Below are positions 26,288 to 34,797 of a DNA stretch of 64,000 bases, piece after piece. A model generated the notes under the pieces. It was not told where the DNA came from. It searched no databases and worked only from the letters and a program-made list of their open reading frames with translations. The stretch lies in NCBI GenBank assembly GCA_963703325.1, contig OY969805.1, positions 1,612,001 to 1,676,000 on the forward strand, in the 5' to 3' direction. A program made the translations under genes and the position numbers. Position 1 is the first letter of the stretch; every line of letters starts with the position of its first letter. This stretch comes from Aquilonibacter sp963703325. GTDB lineage: Bacteria; Vulcanimicrobiota; Vulcanimicrobiia; Vulcanimicrobiales; Vulcanimicrobiaceae.

Positions 26288-26976
26288 GCAACCTCGAGCC
26301 GATCAAACAGCACTACCGCCGGCAAATCGAACAATACGACGACCCCGCAAGGGCGTGCTCCTGGCGAGACGCGGATGTCGCGCGACGAAACTTTGCCGCC
26401 GTTTCGCAGGCCTTTGCCCACGAGACGAGCCCGTTTTCGGTCTACGAGATCGGCTGCGGATTTGCCACGCTGGGTGAGTTTCTCGCGGAGAACTATCCCC
26501 TGGCAACGTATAGCGGCAGCGACCTGCTGCAGGAAATGATCGATCGCGCCAAGGCGCGCAACGCCGGCGCTAACGTGGAGCAGCGCGACGTTCTCTCGAA
26601 TCCTCCGGAGCGCAGATACGATTACGTCGTCATATCCGGCCTGTTCAATCTGCGCATGTCGAACGATGACGAAAGCTGGTTTGCATTTGTTCGAGCGATG
26701 CTGAAGGCGGCATTTAGTATCGCTGAGAAGGGCATCGCAAGCAACTTCTTGACGACCTACGTCGATTTCAAGCGCGAGCTGGGATACCATCAAGACCCGG
26801 GGCGCGTATTCGATTTTGCGCAGCGTGAGCTGTCGCGTTTCAGCGAGATTCGACACTCCTATTACCCGTGGGAGTTCACGTTGTTCGTCTATGGCAAACC
26901 AAAGCCGCTGCCGTTTGCGCCGCCTCCGGTGCCCTGGCCGGCGCAGCCGCAAGAGCCTGGCGACCGGAAATTCTGA
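26284..26976 (+). CDS. Class I SAM-dependent methyltransferase
   Basis: A 230-residue protein with motif I VYEIGCGFATLGEFLA and the acidic post-I region YSGSDLLQEMIDRAK. It overlaps the oxidoreductase stop by four bases. Its place in the nucleotide-sugar block suggests O- or N-methylation of the amino sugar or of the growing glycan. I do not recognise a characterised subfamily. The C-terminal tail is Pro-rich (PLPFAPPPVPWPAQPQ). Confidence 0.82.
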   Translation: MSNLEPIKQHYRRQIEQYDDPARACSWRDADVARRNFAAVSQAFAHETSPFSVYEIGCGFATLGEFLAENYPLATYSGSDLLQEMIDRAKARNAGANVEQRDVLSNPPERRYDYVVISGLFNLRMSNDDESWFAFVRAMLKAAFSIAEKGIASNFLTTYVDFKRELGYHQDPGRVFDFAQRELSRFSEIRHSYYPWEFTLFVYGKPKPLPFAPPPVPWPAQPQEPGDRKF

Positions 26977-26993
26977 CTCTTCCTCGCATCGTC

Positions 26994-27428
26994 GTGCTCC
27001 TTTGCGTATGCCTCACGTTTGGGGCCATTCGCCCGATCCAAGGAGCCTTTATCCTTGCGCGCAGCGGGCCGCAATCGACCTACTTATGGGACGCCTCGCA
27101 ATACGTTTTGCAATTGGTGAGCGACAAGCAGCTCGGCGATCAAGGAATGCAAGCCCTCGAAGCAACTGCCGTCGGCGAACTCGCTGTGCGAGCAAAGTCG
27201 TCGAGCGCACAGACGCTCGCCCTTTCGATCGTCTATCAGCGAACGGGCGCGATGAACCCGGCATACGGCGTTGCGACGTTTAACGGCGTCGAGAAGGTCT
27301 GCACGATCGTCGTCGCGCGCGCGGACGTCGCAAAGAATGGGCTCATGTGGGCGGAAGAGATTGCCGACGGACACGTCCCACATGCCGTAGCGATCAAAAT
27401 CACCGGTCAGCTCCCGCCGCTCCGATAG
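26994..27428 (+). CDS. Short exported protein of unknown function
   Basis: About 144 residues from a GTG at 26994. The opening VLLCVCLTFGAIRPIQGA looks like a signal peptide or single membrane anchor. The remainder is a mixed alpha/beta sequence with no motif I recognise (YLWDASQYVLQLVSDKQLG, then AYGVATFNGVEKVCTIVVARADVAK). The same frame is open upstream to 26868 but would overlap the methyltransferase by more than 100 bases, so I prefer the GTG. It ends directly before the NHL-SGNH gene, so the two exported proteins are probably co-translated and work together. Confidence 0.6.
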   Translation: MLLCVCLTFGAIRPIQGAFILARSGPQSTYLWDASQYVLQLVSDKQLGDQGMQALEATAVGELAVRAKSSSAQTLALSIVYQRTGAMNPAYGVATFNGVEKVCTIVVARADVAKNGLMWAEEIADGHVPHAVAIKITGQLPPLR

Positions 27429-29294
27429 ATGTACCACTTCGTATTGCTCGCACTCTCGTATGTCGTGACGACCGTTGCGGGTTCCGGTTCAGAAGGCATT
27501 GCCGACGGACCAGCCAGGACCGCAACGTTCATGAAGCCGGTCGGGATCGCGACCGATGCCGCCGGGAACATTTACGTCGCGGACGCCGCGGCACAACGCA
27601 TTCGCATGATCGAGCGGGACGGCGTGGTCTCCACGCTGGCCGGCTCGGGCGTTCCCGCGTACAACGGCATGTGGGTCGACGGCGGTTATCGCGACGGTCC
27701 CGCCGCCTCGGCGCGGTTCAATCGGCCGAGCGCCGTCGCCGTCGACGCTCGCGGCGTTTTTGTCGCCGATACGCTGAACCATTGCATTCGCCTCGTTCAC
27801 GATGGCGTCGTCACGACATATGCCGGAAGCCCAACGAACGCCTCAGCGGCCGATGGTCCGATCGCAACCGCAGGGTTCATTCGCCCGCGGGCGCTGGCGT
27901 TGGACGCTAACGGCGATCTGTATGTTCTCGATAACGTCCTTGGCCTTCGGCGAATCCACGATGGCGTTGTCACAACGATTGCCGTTCACGGCGTGACCGA
28001 AGCCAACGAGTTTTTCTCCTTGGCCTTCATCGGGGCGCCGAATGCTCGACGGCTCGTAATCGGTACGGCGCGGGAGCTCTTGATCTTCGATCGGGACATG
28101 ACATGGTTGCGCCGCGAGGGGATCATGCATCCGGCGAGCGATCCCGCGTACCGCGTCCTCTATGACCTGCGCGGCAACGTCCGAGAGGAGGCGCTGGACA
28201 CGCGGCTCTCGATCGGGCCGGCGTTCGGAATCGCGGGGTTGCCCGATGGCTCGTTCGTTTATTCCGACACCCGCACGCATTCGTTGCGAACGTTGGAGCC
28301 GAGTGCGTTCCCGGATCCGCTCCCCGATGCCGACGACTGGGACGGAGGCTATCGTGACGGCGCAATTCAAAGCGCGCTCTTCAACGCGCCCACCGGCCTT
28401 GCAGCACTTCCGGACGGCAGCGTCATCGTAGCCGATACGGGAAATCGGCGAATCCGAAAAGTTACGCCGACGTCGACACCGCCGCAGCCCGATCCGCCGC
28501 TCACGCGAGATCTCACACCCAAGGAGGCGCGCAACGCCGGCGCAGTCGTTGCCGGTGAAGATCCATTTCCGGCAATCAGCGACCGATACTATCGCATCGC
28601 CTATCTGGGCAATTCGTACATCTATTATAATACCCGCTGGCCGCAGTCCGTCCCCGGATTAGTCGAAACGTCGCTTCGATCGAAGTGGCAAGCTCTCGGG
28701 TTTCCTCACGAACCAAAACTGATCTCAGTTGCACCGATGCGCGGCTTGGATGGCCTCCGCGACTATATCGACAACATCCTCGCCACGGGCGTGGTGGATG
28801 CCGTCGTGCTGCAGCTCAACTCGGCGAACATTGCAGACTCGTTCCGGCCTCCGCGCAACCCGACCACCTTAGCGGTCGATCAGGTTGCATGGGAAGGCGC
28901 GTGGCGTCAGCCTCTGTTGGATTTCTTGCACCATGAACAAAAGGAACTCGCCGCCGCGGGGATACCGCTGGTTGTGGTCGCCAATCCAGTTGTCTTTCAG
29001 GTGAGTCCGAACGAGTGCCCGGTGCAAACCGAGATTGCTTCGTTTGCGGACTGGATGTTCTTGCAGGAAGGACCGCCGGCCGGGAACGATTTCCAGGATC
29101 GCATCATTCGCGTTTTGCGTGAATCAACCGTGCCCTACATTGATGTGCTGCCGCCGGTCCTCGCTGCGGAGGATGCGGCGCATCGCCCCTCGCTCTTCGG
29201 CACCGTCGACGGCCACTATTCGCGCTACGGGCGCACGGTGGTGGCCGCGGCTGTAACCAAAGCGCTTATTGCCATGCATCCGTGGAAACGATAG
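27429..29294 (+). CDS. NHL-repeat beta-propeller fused to SGNH-type hydrolase/acyltransferase
   Basis: A 621-residue exported protein beginning on the base after the previous stop. Residues about 10-350 form NHL repeats (several copies of GIATDAAGNIYVAD / AVAVDARGVFVAD-type units). From about 385 the sequence changes to an SGNH-like domain. The nucleophile candidate is Ser396 in YLGNSYIYYN, and the Asp594/His596 pair in DGHYSRYGRTVVAA matches the block-V pattern of AlgX/AlgJ-type enzymes. Such domains add or remove O-acyl groups on exopolysaccharides. The propeller could dock the glycan or a synthase. The start region is hydrophobic but short, so secretion is inferred. Confidence 0.76.
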   Translation: MYHFVLLALSYVVTTVAGSGSEGIADGPARTATFMKPVGIATDAAGNIYVADAAAQRIRMIERDGVVSTLAGSGVPAYNGMWVDGGYRDGPAASARFNRPSAVAVDARGVFVADTLNHCIRLVHDGVVTTYAGSPTNASAADGPIATAGFIRPRALALDANGDLYVLDNVLGLRRIHDGVVTTIAVHGVTEANEFFSLAFIGAPNARRLVIGTARELLIFDRDMTWLRREGIMHPASDPAYRVLYDLRGNVREEALDTRLSIGPAFGIAGLPDGSFVYSDTRTHSLRTLEPSAFPDPLPDADDWDGGYRDGAIQSALFNAPTGLAALPDGSVIVADTGNRRIRKVTPTSTPPQPDPPLTRDLTPKEARNAGAVVAGEDPFPAISDRYYRIAYLGNSYIYYNTRWPQSVPGLVETSLRSKWQALGFPHEPKLISVAPMRGLDGLRDYIDNILATGVVDAVVLQLNSANIADSFRPPRNPTTLAVDQVAWEGAWRQPLLDFLHHEQKELAAAGIPLVVVANPVVFQVSPNECPVQTEIASFADWMFLQEGPPAGNDFQDRIIRVLRESTVPYIDVLPPVLAAEDAAHRPSLFGTVDGHYSRYGRTVVAAAVTKALIAMHPWKR

Positions 29295-29304
29295 CGTCGT
29301 GGAA

Positions 29305-30321
29305 TCAAGTAAAGAATCTATAGAGAATTTCGCCGCCGCGCTGCGCGTAAACTGACGGTACATCCTCCGCTGTCAACAGCTTGGTAATCTCGCCGAAGGC
29401 GCGTTCGACCTCATTCACCGCGGCAGACTTCTCGCGCGGGTTGTAAACCGCCGAGAAGACGTTGCTGGCGCGTCCGCCGATACGCTCTTTGAAACCGATG
29501 AGCCCTTCAGTATCCGAGATGCCGAGGTCGAGCTTCTTATATCCGCGCTCGATCGCCATCTCGATAACCTTAGTAATCAGGAGATTGTTTGGGCGCAGCG
29601 GCAGCGACGACAACGACGAGGCGCTGAACTTATAGTAGAGCGTGGACCCGTACGCAAGAAAGAACATCACCGCAATCGGTGCGCCCTCGTGCTCGGCAAT
29701 CAGGAAGAATCCATTTTCGGGGAAGAAGCGGAGGTGAATCGCCTCAAAGAAGGCGAGCGGCTGCGGCATCAATCCGTGTTTGAATTTTCGCGTTTCCGTG
29801 TGGAGCTCGTAGAAGAGCCGCAGCCCGTCAAGCGACGCGTCGACTCGGTGCGTCACGCCGGCACGCACGGCTTGGCGCCACTTCTGTTTGTGTTTGATAT
29901 TGAAGGCCGCTTCGGCTTCCGCGAACGTGGCAGGCAGGTGCACGGCGTGGTGCTGCGCGACAACCTTGCTCGAATGCGCGGCGTCAGTGGGTTGGCAGAG
30001 CGTGCGGATCGTCCACGGCAACGCGTCTGCGGCGAGATAGCGTTCGAACTGAGGCCATAGACTCGTCGGCAGCGGCTCGAGGTTATCGGCGAATGCGAGC
30101 GCCACGCGTCGCGGCCCGCGAAAGTCTTCAATATGCGCAAAGGGCAAGCCGCCGGCGACGGTCCCGCTTTCGGTTGCGAGTAGAACCCTAAGAGAAAAGT
30201 CGTACGTCTGACGAACGATTTCTGACCACTCGGGCGATTGGAACAACGTCACGTCGGATCTGTCTGCGCAAAAGCTAACCCAACGCTCATCTGACGCCGA
30301 AAGTTCCTCGATAGCTACCAT
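29305..30321 (-). CDS. FemAB-like GNAT-fold acyl/aminoacyl transferase (Acetyltransf_6 type)
   Basis: A 338-residue protein. The C-terminal half has the pattern of BioF2/FemAB-like transferases: the conserved LYYKFSASSLSSLPLRPNNLL followed by AIERGYKKLDLGISDTEG. Relatives attach amino acids or acyl groups to peptidoglycan or exopolysaccharide precursors, and they recur in exosortase/EPS loci. The ATG at 30321 (MVAIEELSAS) is the only good start; the frame stays open upstream in low-similarity sequence antisense to the neighbour's start. It is convergent with the NHL-SGNH gene and divergent from the phosphodiesterase-like gene. Confidence 0.8.
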   Translation of the reverse strand: MVAIEELSASDERWVSFCADRSDVTLFQSPEWSEIVRQTYDFSLRVLLATESGTVAGGLPFAHIEDFRGPRRVALAFADNLEPLPTSLWPQFERYLAADALPWTIRTLCQPTDAAHSSKVVAQHHAVHLPATFAEAEAAFNIKHKQKWRQAVRAGVTHRVDASLDGLRLFYELHTETRKFKHGLMPQPLAFFEAIHLRFFPENGFFLIAEHEGAPIAVMFFLAYGSTLYYKFSASSLSSLPLRPNNLLITKVIEMAIERGYKKLDLGISDTEGLIGFKERIGGRASNVFSAVYNPREKSAAVNEVERAFGEITKLLTAEDVPSVYAQRGGEILYRFFT

Positions 30322-30428
30322 ATCTGCGGGTTCATTTGCTCCTTTCTCGCACAAGCCCTCGAATGTCGAGAAGGCGAAACGAGGCGGCGAAGTCGAAGTC
30401 GTTCGACAGTTAAGGAGAATTTTGGAGC

Positions 30429-31802
30429 GTGGATCCCCGCTTACTCGTAATCGGTCTCGACTGCGCCGCCGGCGAGTTGATTTTTGAGCGCACCGACTGG
30501 CGTCTACCGACGCTGCGCGGCCTGATGGCACGCGGTTCCTACGGCCGCCTTCAAAGCGTCATGCCGGCGATCACGATCCCTGCATGGGCCTGCATGGTTA
30601 CCGGCAAGGATCCGGGAGAACTCGGAATCTACGGCTTTCGCAATCGCACGGATCACACGTATTCGGGTCTTGCGCTGACGACGTCACTGTCGGTGAAAGA
30701 GCCGGCGGTGTGGGATCATCTCAGCCGCGCCGGAAAAAAGGTGATCACCGTCGGCGTTCCGCCTTCATTTCCGCCCAAGCCGGTGAACGGTATCCAGGTC
30801 GGATGCTTTCTGACGCCGAGCGCGCAGAGCGACTATACATACCCGTCGAACGCGCGCGAAGAGATCGCGCAGTTGTTGCATGGTTGCGAGTATCTTACGG
30901 ACTGCACCAACTTCCGGACCGAAGACAAGGATGACTTGCTGCGGCAGATCTACGACATGACTGAGCGGCGCTTTACCATCCTCAACGATTGGATCGAAAA
31001 GAAGCCTTGGGACTTCTTCATGTTCGTCGAGATCGGTACGGATCGTTTGCACCACGGATTCTGGAAGTTCTTCGACCCGAAGCACCGCGGATACGAACCC
31101 GGGAACCGTTTCGAAGGGGCGATCCAAAAATACTACGAGGACCTCGATGTGATGCTCGGGCAATTGCTGGAAAAGGTCGATCAGACGTGCACGAATATCT
31201 ACGTCGTTTCCGATCACGGAGCAAAGCGAATGGACGGCGGCGTAGCGATTGCACAGTGGTTGATTCAAGAAGGGTATCTCACGGTCAAGTCTTATCCGGA
31301 TCGCCTGACGCCGCTTAACAAGCTCGAGATCGACTGGGCGAACACGTCGGTGTGGGCCGAGGGTGGATATTACTCGCGCGTTTTCCTGAACATCGCAGGG
31401 CGGGAGCCGCAAGGGACGATCGCACCGTCCGAAGTGGAGCCGTTTATCGCTGAACTCTCAAAGAAAATTCGCGCGATTCCGCGGCCGGACGGATCGCCGA
31501 TGGCGACCCAGATCTTCCGTCCGGAGGAGATCTATCGAACGGTGCGCGGTGTCGCCCCTGACCTGATGGTGTATTTCGACGATCTGTTCTGGCGCGCGGT
31601 CGGAACGGTGGGATACGACGGGATCTACACCTTCGAAAACGATACCGGTCCCGACGATGCGAATCACGCGCAGAAAGGTATTTTTATCGAGGCGCTCGCC
31701 GGCGACGCCGGACGCGGAATGATCGAGGATTGGGACATCCTCGACATGCCGCCGCGCTTTTTGCGCGCAGCCGGCTTCGCGGCTCCTCAATATGTTGGTT
31801 GA
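30429..31802 (+). CDS. Alkaline-phosphatase-superfamily phosphodiesterase/nucleotide pyrophosphatase (copy 1)
   Basis: A 457-residue enzyme of the type I phosphodiesterase/NPP branch. The two-metal site can be traced: Asp11 in IGLDCA, the nucleophile Thr49 in MPAITIPAW, Asp205/His209 in DRLHHGFW, Asp262/His263 in SDHGAKRMDG, and a late His in DDANHAQKG. No signal peptide is visible, so it is probably cytosolic. The GTG start has AAGGAG and GGAG upstream. Its end overlaps the PHP gene by 11 bases. The likely substrate class is a phosphodiester or nucleotide-sugar-like compound in the polysaccharide pathway; the exact one is unknown. Confidence 0.86.
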   Translation: MDPRLLVIGLDCAAGELIFERTDWRLPTLRGLMARGSYGRLQSVMPAITIPAWACMVTGKDPGELGIYGFRNRTDHTYSGLALTTSLSVKEPAVWDHLSRAGKKVITVGVPPSFPPKPVNGIQVGCFLTPSAQSDYTYPSNAREEIAQLLHGCEYLTDCTNFRTEDKDDLLRQIYDMTERRFTILNDWIEKKPWDFFMFVEIGTDRLHHGFWKFFDPKHRGYEPGNRFEGAIQKYYEDLDVMLGQLLEKVDQTCTNIYVVSDHGAKRMDGGVAIAQWLIQEGYLTVKSYPDRLTPLNKLEIDWANTSVWAEGGYYSRVFLNIAGREPQGTIAPSEVEPFIAELSKKIRAIPRPDGSPMATQIFRPEEIYRTVRGVAPDLMVYFDDLFWRAVGTVGYDGIYTFENDTGPDDANHAQKGIFIEALAGDAGRGMIEDWDILDMPPRFLRAAGFAAPQYVG

Positions 31803-32619
31803 CCTGCACCTTCACACGTCATGCTCGGACGGGGTGTGGGCACCGGAGCGGCTCTACGCTGAGATTCGTGCGCGCGACCTCGAGTGGTTCTGCGTCAGCG
31901 ATCACGACAACCTGGACGCCTATCCGGTGCCGCCCGATCTCGTGTCACGCTCCATCCCGGGTCTGGAGGTCGATTCGCAGCATGCGGGGCATACGGCGCA
32001 CCTGCTGGCTTACGGCGTCTCGGATACGTCGTCTCCGCTCCTGCGTGCGCTCACCGAACAGTTGCGCGCACGCTGCGAACGCATGAAGGTGATGATCGGC
32101 CGTTGCAACGATCTGGGTCTCGATGTCTGCATGGCCGATGTGCAAGCGCAGTCGGTTGGTGCTTCCAGTTTGGGGCGTCCGCATCTCGCGCGAGCGTTGC
32201 TTGAGAAGGGTCTGGTCGATTCGGTCCAGGATGCTTTCGATCGCTTTTTGGCCGACGAAGGCACGGGGTACGTGGCACTCGAGCGCCTCTCGTCTGCCAA
32301 GGCGATCGAGCTCATCCACGTTTCCGGAGGCGTGGCGATTGTCGCGCATCCAAAACGCCTGCGTAGTCCCGAGCATCTCGACGAACTCGTTGCGCTCGGC
32401 GCCGACGGCATTGAGGTTGTTCACCCCACGGCGGATGGCGCAGATCAGGCGCGCTTCTCGCTGTTTGCCGCCGAACGTGACCTGCTGACGACGGGCGGGA
32501 CGGATTTTCATGCGCCGGTTGCTGGTCGCGAATTAGGCATCCACGTCGATCCGAGCGCCATCCAGCGATTGATTGAAAAGATAGGGGAAGCAAATGTCAG
32601 ACACGATTCGCACGTCTGA
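31792..32619 (+). CDS. PHP-domain phosphoesterase (YciV/RNase AM-like)
   Basis: A 275-residue trinuclear-metal phosphoesterase. The PHP motifs are complete: DLHLHTSCSDG, SDHDNLDAY, the GRPHLARAL segment, IVAHPKR and GGTDFHAP. E. coli YciV (RNase AM) removes 3'-phosphate from 3',5'-nucleoside bisphosphates and trims short 5' RNA ends. The gene is coupled to the preceding phosphodiesterase (11-base overlap) and to the following methyltransferase (26-base overlap), so the three probably form one functional unit. Confidence 0.9.
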   Translation: MLVDLHLHTSCSDGVWAPERLYAEIRARDLEWFCVSDHDNLDAYPVPPDLVSRSIPGLEVDSQHAGHTAHLLAYGVSDTSSPLLRALTEQLRARCERMKVMIGRCNDLGLDVCMADVQAQSVGASSLGRPHLARALLEKGLVDSVQDAFDRFLADEGTGYVALERLSSAKAIELIHVSGGVAIVAHPKRLRSPEHLDELVALGADGIEVVHPTADGADQARFSLFAAERDLLTTGGTDFHAPVAGRELGIHVDPSAIQRLIEKIGEANVRHDSHV

Positions 32620-33355
32620 GCGAATAGTAGCCGGTAGAAATCAAGATGCAGAAACGCGATTGTCTCAAATTGCGCGTGACGCTCCTATGCCGAATGCGGA
32701 GCTGTGCCAAAATCTCGGGCTGTTTATGCCACCGCGCTCGCTGAAGCGGCTGATGTTCCTGAATCACCTTTATTGCGAGGCGCTGCCGGTTCACGGCATC
32801 ATCATCCAATTTGGTGTCCGCTGGGGACGAGATCTTGCGGTTTTCGATAGTCTTCGCACGATCTACGAACCGTTCAACATTTCCCGGAAAATCGTCGGCT
32901 TCGATACATTCGAAGGCTTCCCATCGATCGATGAAAAAGACGGTACGGATCCAATGCTTACGGTCGGCGGCCTGACCACGGTTCCCGACTACTATTCGCA
33001 AATCTCCGAGATCATGTCACTTCGGCAGCAGTTGGATCCCCTGCCCGAACTCAAACGCTTCGAAATACGCCAAGGCGAGGGAAGCGAGCAACTCAAGAAT
33101 TATCTCGACGAGCATCCTGAAACCATCGTCGCGCTCGCATACTTTGATTTCGATCTCTACGAGCCTACGAAAGCATGTTTGGAACTCTTAAAGCCGTACG
33201 TGACGAAGGGCAGCGTGCTTGCATTCGATGAGCTTTGCTTCTTCAAATCTCCCGGTGAAACGATCGCGCTGCGAGAGGTCTATCCGCTCAATTCCATTCG
33301 CGTCAAGAGGTCTCCACAGTTTTCGGGACACCCGAGCTACTTCGTCGTCGAGTAG
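32594..33355 (+). CDS. TylF/macrocin O-methyltransferase-like SAM enzyme
   Basis: A 253-residue methyltransferase of the TylF type. It shows the motif I region IIIQFGVRWGRDLAVF, VGFDTFEGFPSIDE, and YFDFDLYEPTKACLELL followed by GSVLAFDEL, the metal-binding acidic pattern. Family members O-methylate sugar hydroxyls. The frame begins 26 bases before the PHP gene ends, so translation is overlapping. It probably methylates a sugar of the exopolysaccharide or a nucleotide-linked precursor. It is convergent with the second phosphodiesterase gene with only 5 bases between stops. Confidence 0.85.
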   Translation: MSDTIRTSERIVAGRNQDAETRLSQIARDAPMPNAELCQNLGLFMPPRSLKRLMFLNHLYCEALPVHGIIIQFGVRWGRDLAVFDSLRTIYEPFNISRKIVGFDTFEGFPSIDEKDGTDPMLTVGGLTTVPDYYSQISEIMSLRQQLDPLPELKRFEIRQGEGSEQLKNYLDEHPETIVALAYFDFDLYEPTKACLELLKPYVTKGSVLAFDELCFFKSPGETIALREVYPLNSIRVKRSPQFSGHPSYFVVE

Positions 33356-33360
33356 GACGA

Positions 33361-34797
33361 TCAGAGATAGCCGAGATCCTCGAGCCGTTTCCGAACGATT
33401 GCCTCTTCCTCGGCAGAATATGGCGATGCGCCCGCGCCGACAACGGTCTTACTCGGTGAGCGATTGATGCCGTCGGCGTCAGGGGGAATCTCCACGTCGA
33501 GTAGCGCGTACACGGTTGTCGCCAGATCCTCGACGCGCAGCCCTGTACCCTCGATCGTAAAGGACGAACCCCATAATCCATCATCCTGATGGGAGTTGAA
33601 CGCACCGGCATGCACGATACCCGGCTCGATCTCGAATCCATCGTCGGTGCGGCGGCGCTTGGCAATATACGCCGTGATGCCGGGAGCCGTCTCGAGAAAA
33701 ATCTCGGGAAACTCGTTGGTGTACGGCCCCCAGAATAATTGCTCTCGACGCTGGGCATCGGTAACGACGGGCTTCCCCGCATCCGTCGTTGCGCGGAGTT
33801 CATTGATGATCGTACCGGCGAGCGCAAACGCCTCGCGCGGATCGACGATGCCCGCGGGATATTGTCCCCGCGTATTCAACGCTATGGCCGCATGGCGTCC
33901 GACCGCATCCCAACAGAACGCGCGCGTCTTCGACCAGTCGATCACGCCCTCGCTCAAATCCATGAATTCGATGCCCGGAATCCCGCCTGACGCGCTGTTC
34001 CGGAACGATCGCGAACGCAGCACGAGGTAGCCTTGTTCCTCGAGCCATTGGGTCACGGAAAAACTACGTTCGAACGAGGCGAACCCGTGGTCCGAGCAGA
34101 CGATAAACGCCGTATTTTCCGGCAACATAGCTGCCAGCGCTCCAAGCTCGGCGTCGGTGCGTTCGAGCAATGTCTGCGTGAGTTGATTCCCGAAACCCAA
34201 ACGGTGGCCTAATCCGTCGATGAAGCCGAGGTAAAGCATCGCGCAATCCCAGTCGGCGTCTTTCATGAGTTCGCGGACGATCGAAAAGCGTGTGACTATG
34301 CCGCTGTCGAGAATGGCCGGATCGCTAGAAAACTCGTCGTCGATGCGATATCCCATGCTCTCGATGATCGAGGTCGCTCGCGCGTTATTCGTGAGCGGCG
34401 CCGAGGGCCGTGCGTCCCAACCGGAGACGATCACCGCACCGGCAGCCTCCTGCGGCGGCGACATCATCGGAAAACCCACGCTGACGACGGTTTTTCCGGC
34501 AGCGGCGAGGCGTGTGTGGAACCCGCTGTCGCCGACGTCCGCCGAATTGACGATGCGCCCGCGATACGTGTTGGGCACACGGCGCTGAAAGGTCAACACG
34601 CCCGTCTTGCCGGGATTGTAGCCGGTGTAGGCCGACGTCCACGCCGCCGGCGTGATCGGGAGGGGTGTGGAGCGCAAAGGAACCAGCGCATTCCGGATCA
34701 GACGCTGGAGGTTCGGCATTTTCCCTTTTTGGAGCGCTACGCCGACGCTCGAATCGTCTGCGCCGTCGAGACCAAGAATGAATACGCGAGGCTTCAT
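33361..34797 (-). CDS. Alkaline-phosphatase-superfamily phosphodiesterase (copy 2)
   Basis: A 478-residue paralogue of the enzyme at 30.4 kb. The active-site residues fall at nearly the same positions: Asp11 in LGLDGADD, nucleophile Thr49 in LPITPAAW, Asp194/His198 in GFIDGLGHRL, Asp236/His237 in SDHGFASFE, and a late His in NSHQDDG. No signal peptide is apparent. It is coupled to the GT2 gene upstream (ATGA overlap), so it belongs to the minus-strand transcription unit of glycosyltransferases. Having two such enzymes in one locus implies two related phosphodiester substrates or steps. Confidence 0.85.
   Translation of the reverse strand: MKPRVFILGLDGADDSSVGVALQKGKMPNLQRLIRNALVPLRSTPLPITPAAWTSAYTGYNPGKTGVLTFQRRVPNTYRGRIVNSADVGDSGFHTRLAAAGKTVVSVGFPMMSPPQEAAGAVIVSGWDARPSAPLTNNARATSIIESMGYRIDDEFSSDPAILDSGIVTRFSIVRELMKDADWDCAMLYLGFIDGLGHRLGFGNQLTQTLLERTDAELGALAAMLPENTAFIVCSDHGFASFERSFSVTQWLEEQGYLVLRSRSFRNSASGGIPGIEFMDLSEGVIDWSKTRAFCWDAVGRHAAIALNTRGQYPAGIVDPREAFALAGTIINELRATTDAGKPVVTDAQRREQLFWGPYTNEFPEIFLETAPGITAYIAKRRRTDDGFEIEPGIVHAGAFNSHQDDGLWGSSFTIEGTGLRVEDLATTVYALLDVEIPPDADGINRSPSKTVVGAGASPYSAEEEAIVRKRLEDLGYL

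Noticed and set aside
30358..30370. Small palindrome CTCGA-ATG-TCGAG between FemAB-like and phosphodiesterase-like genes
   Set aside because: A 5-base stem of this composition is frequent by chance in GC-rich DNA; an operator is possible but not supported by a second copy.
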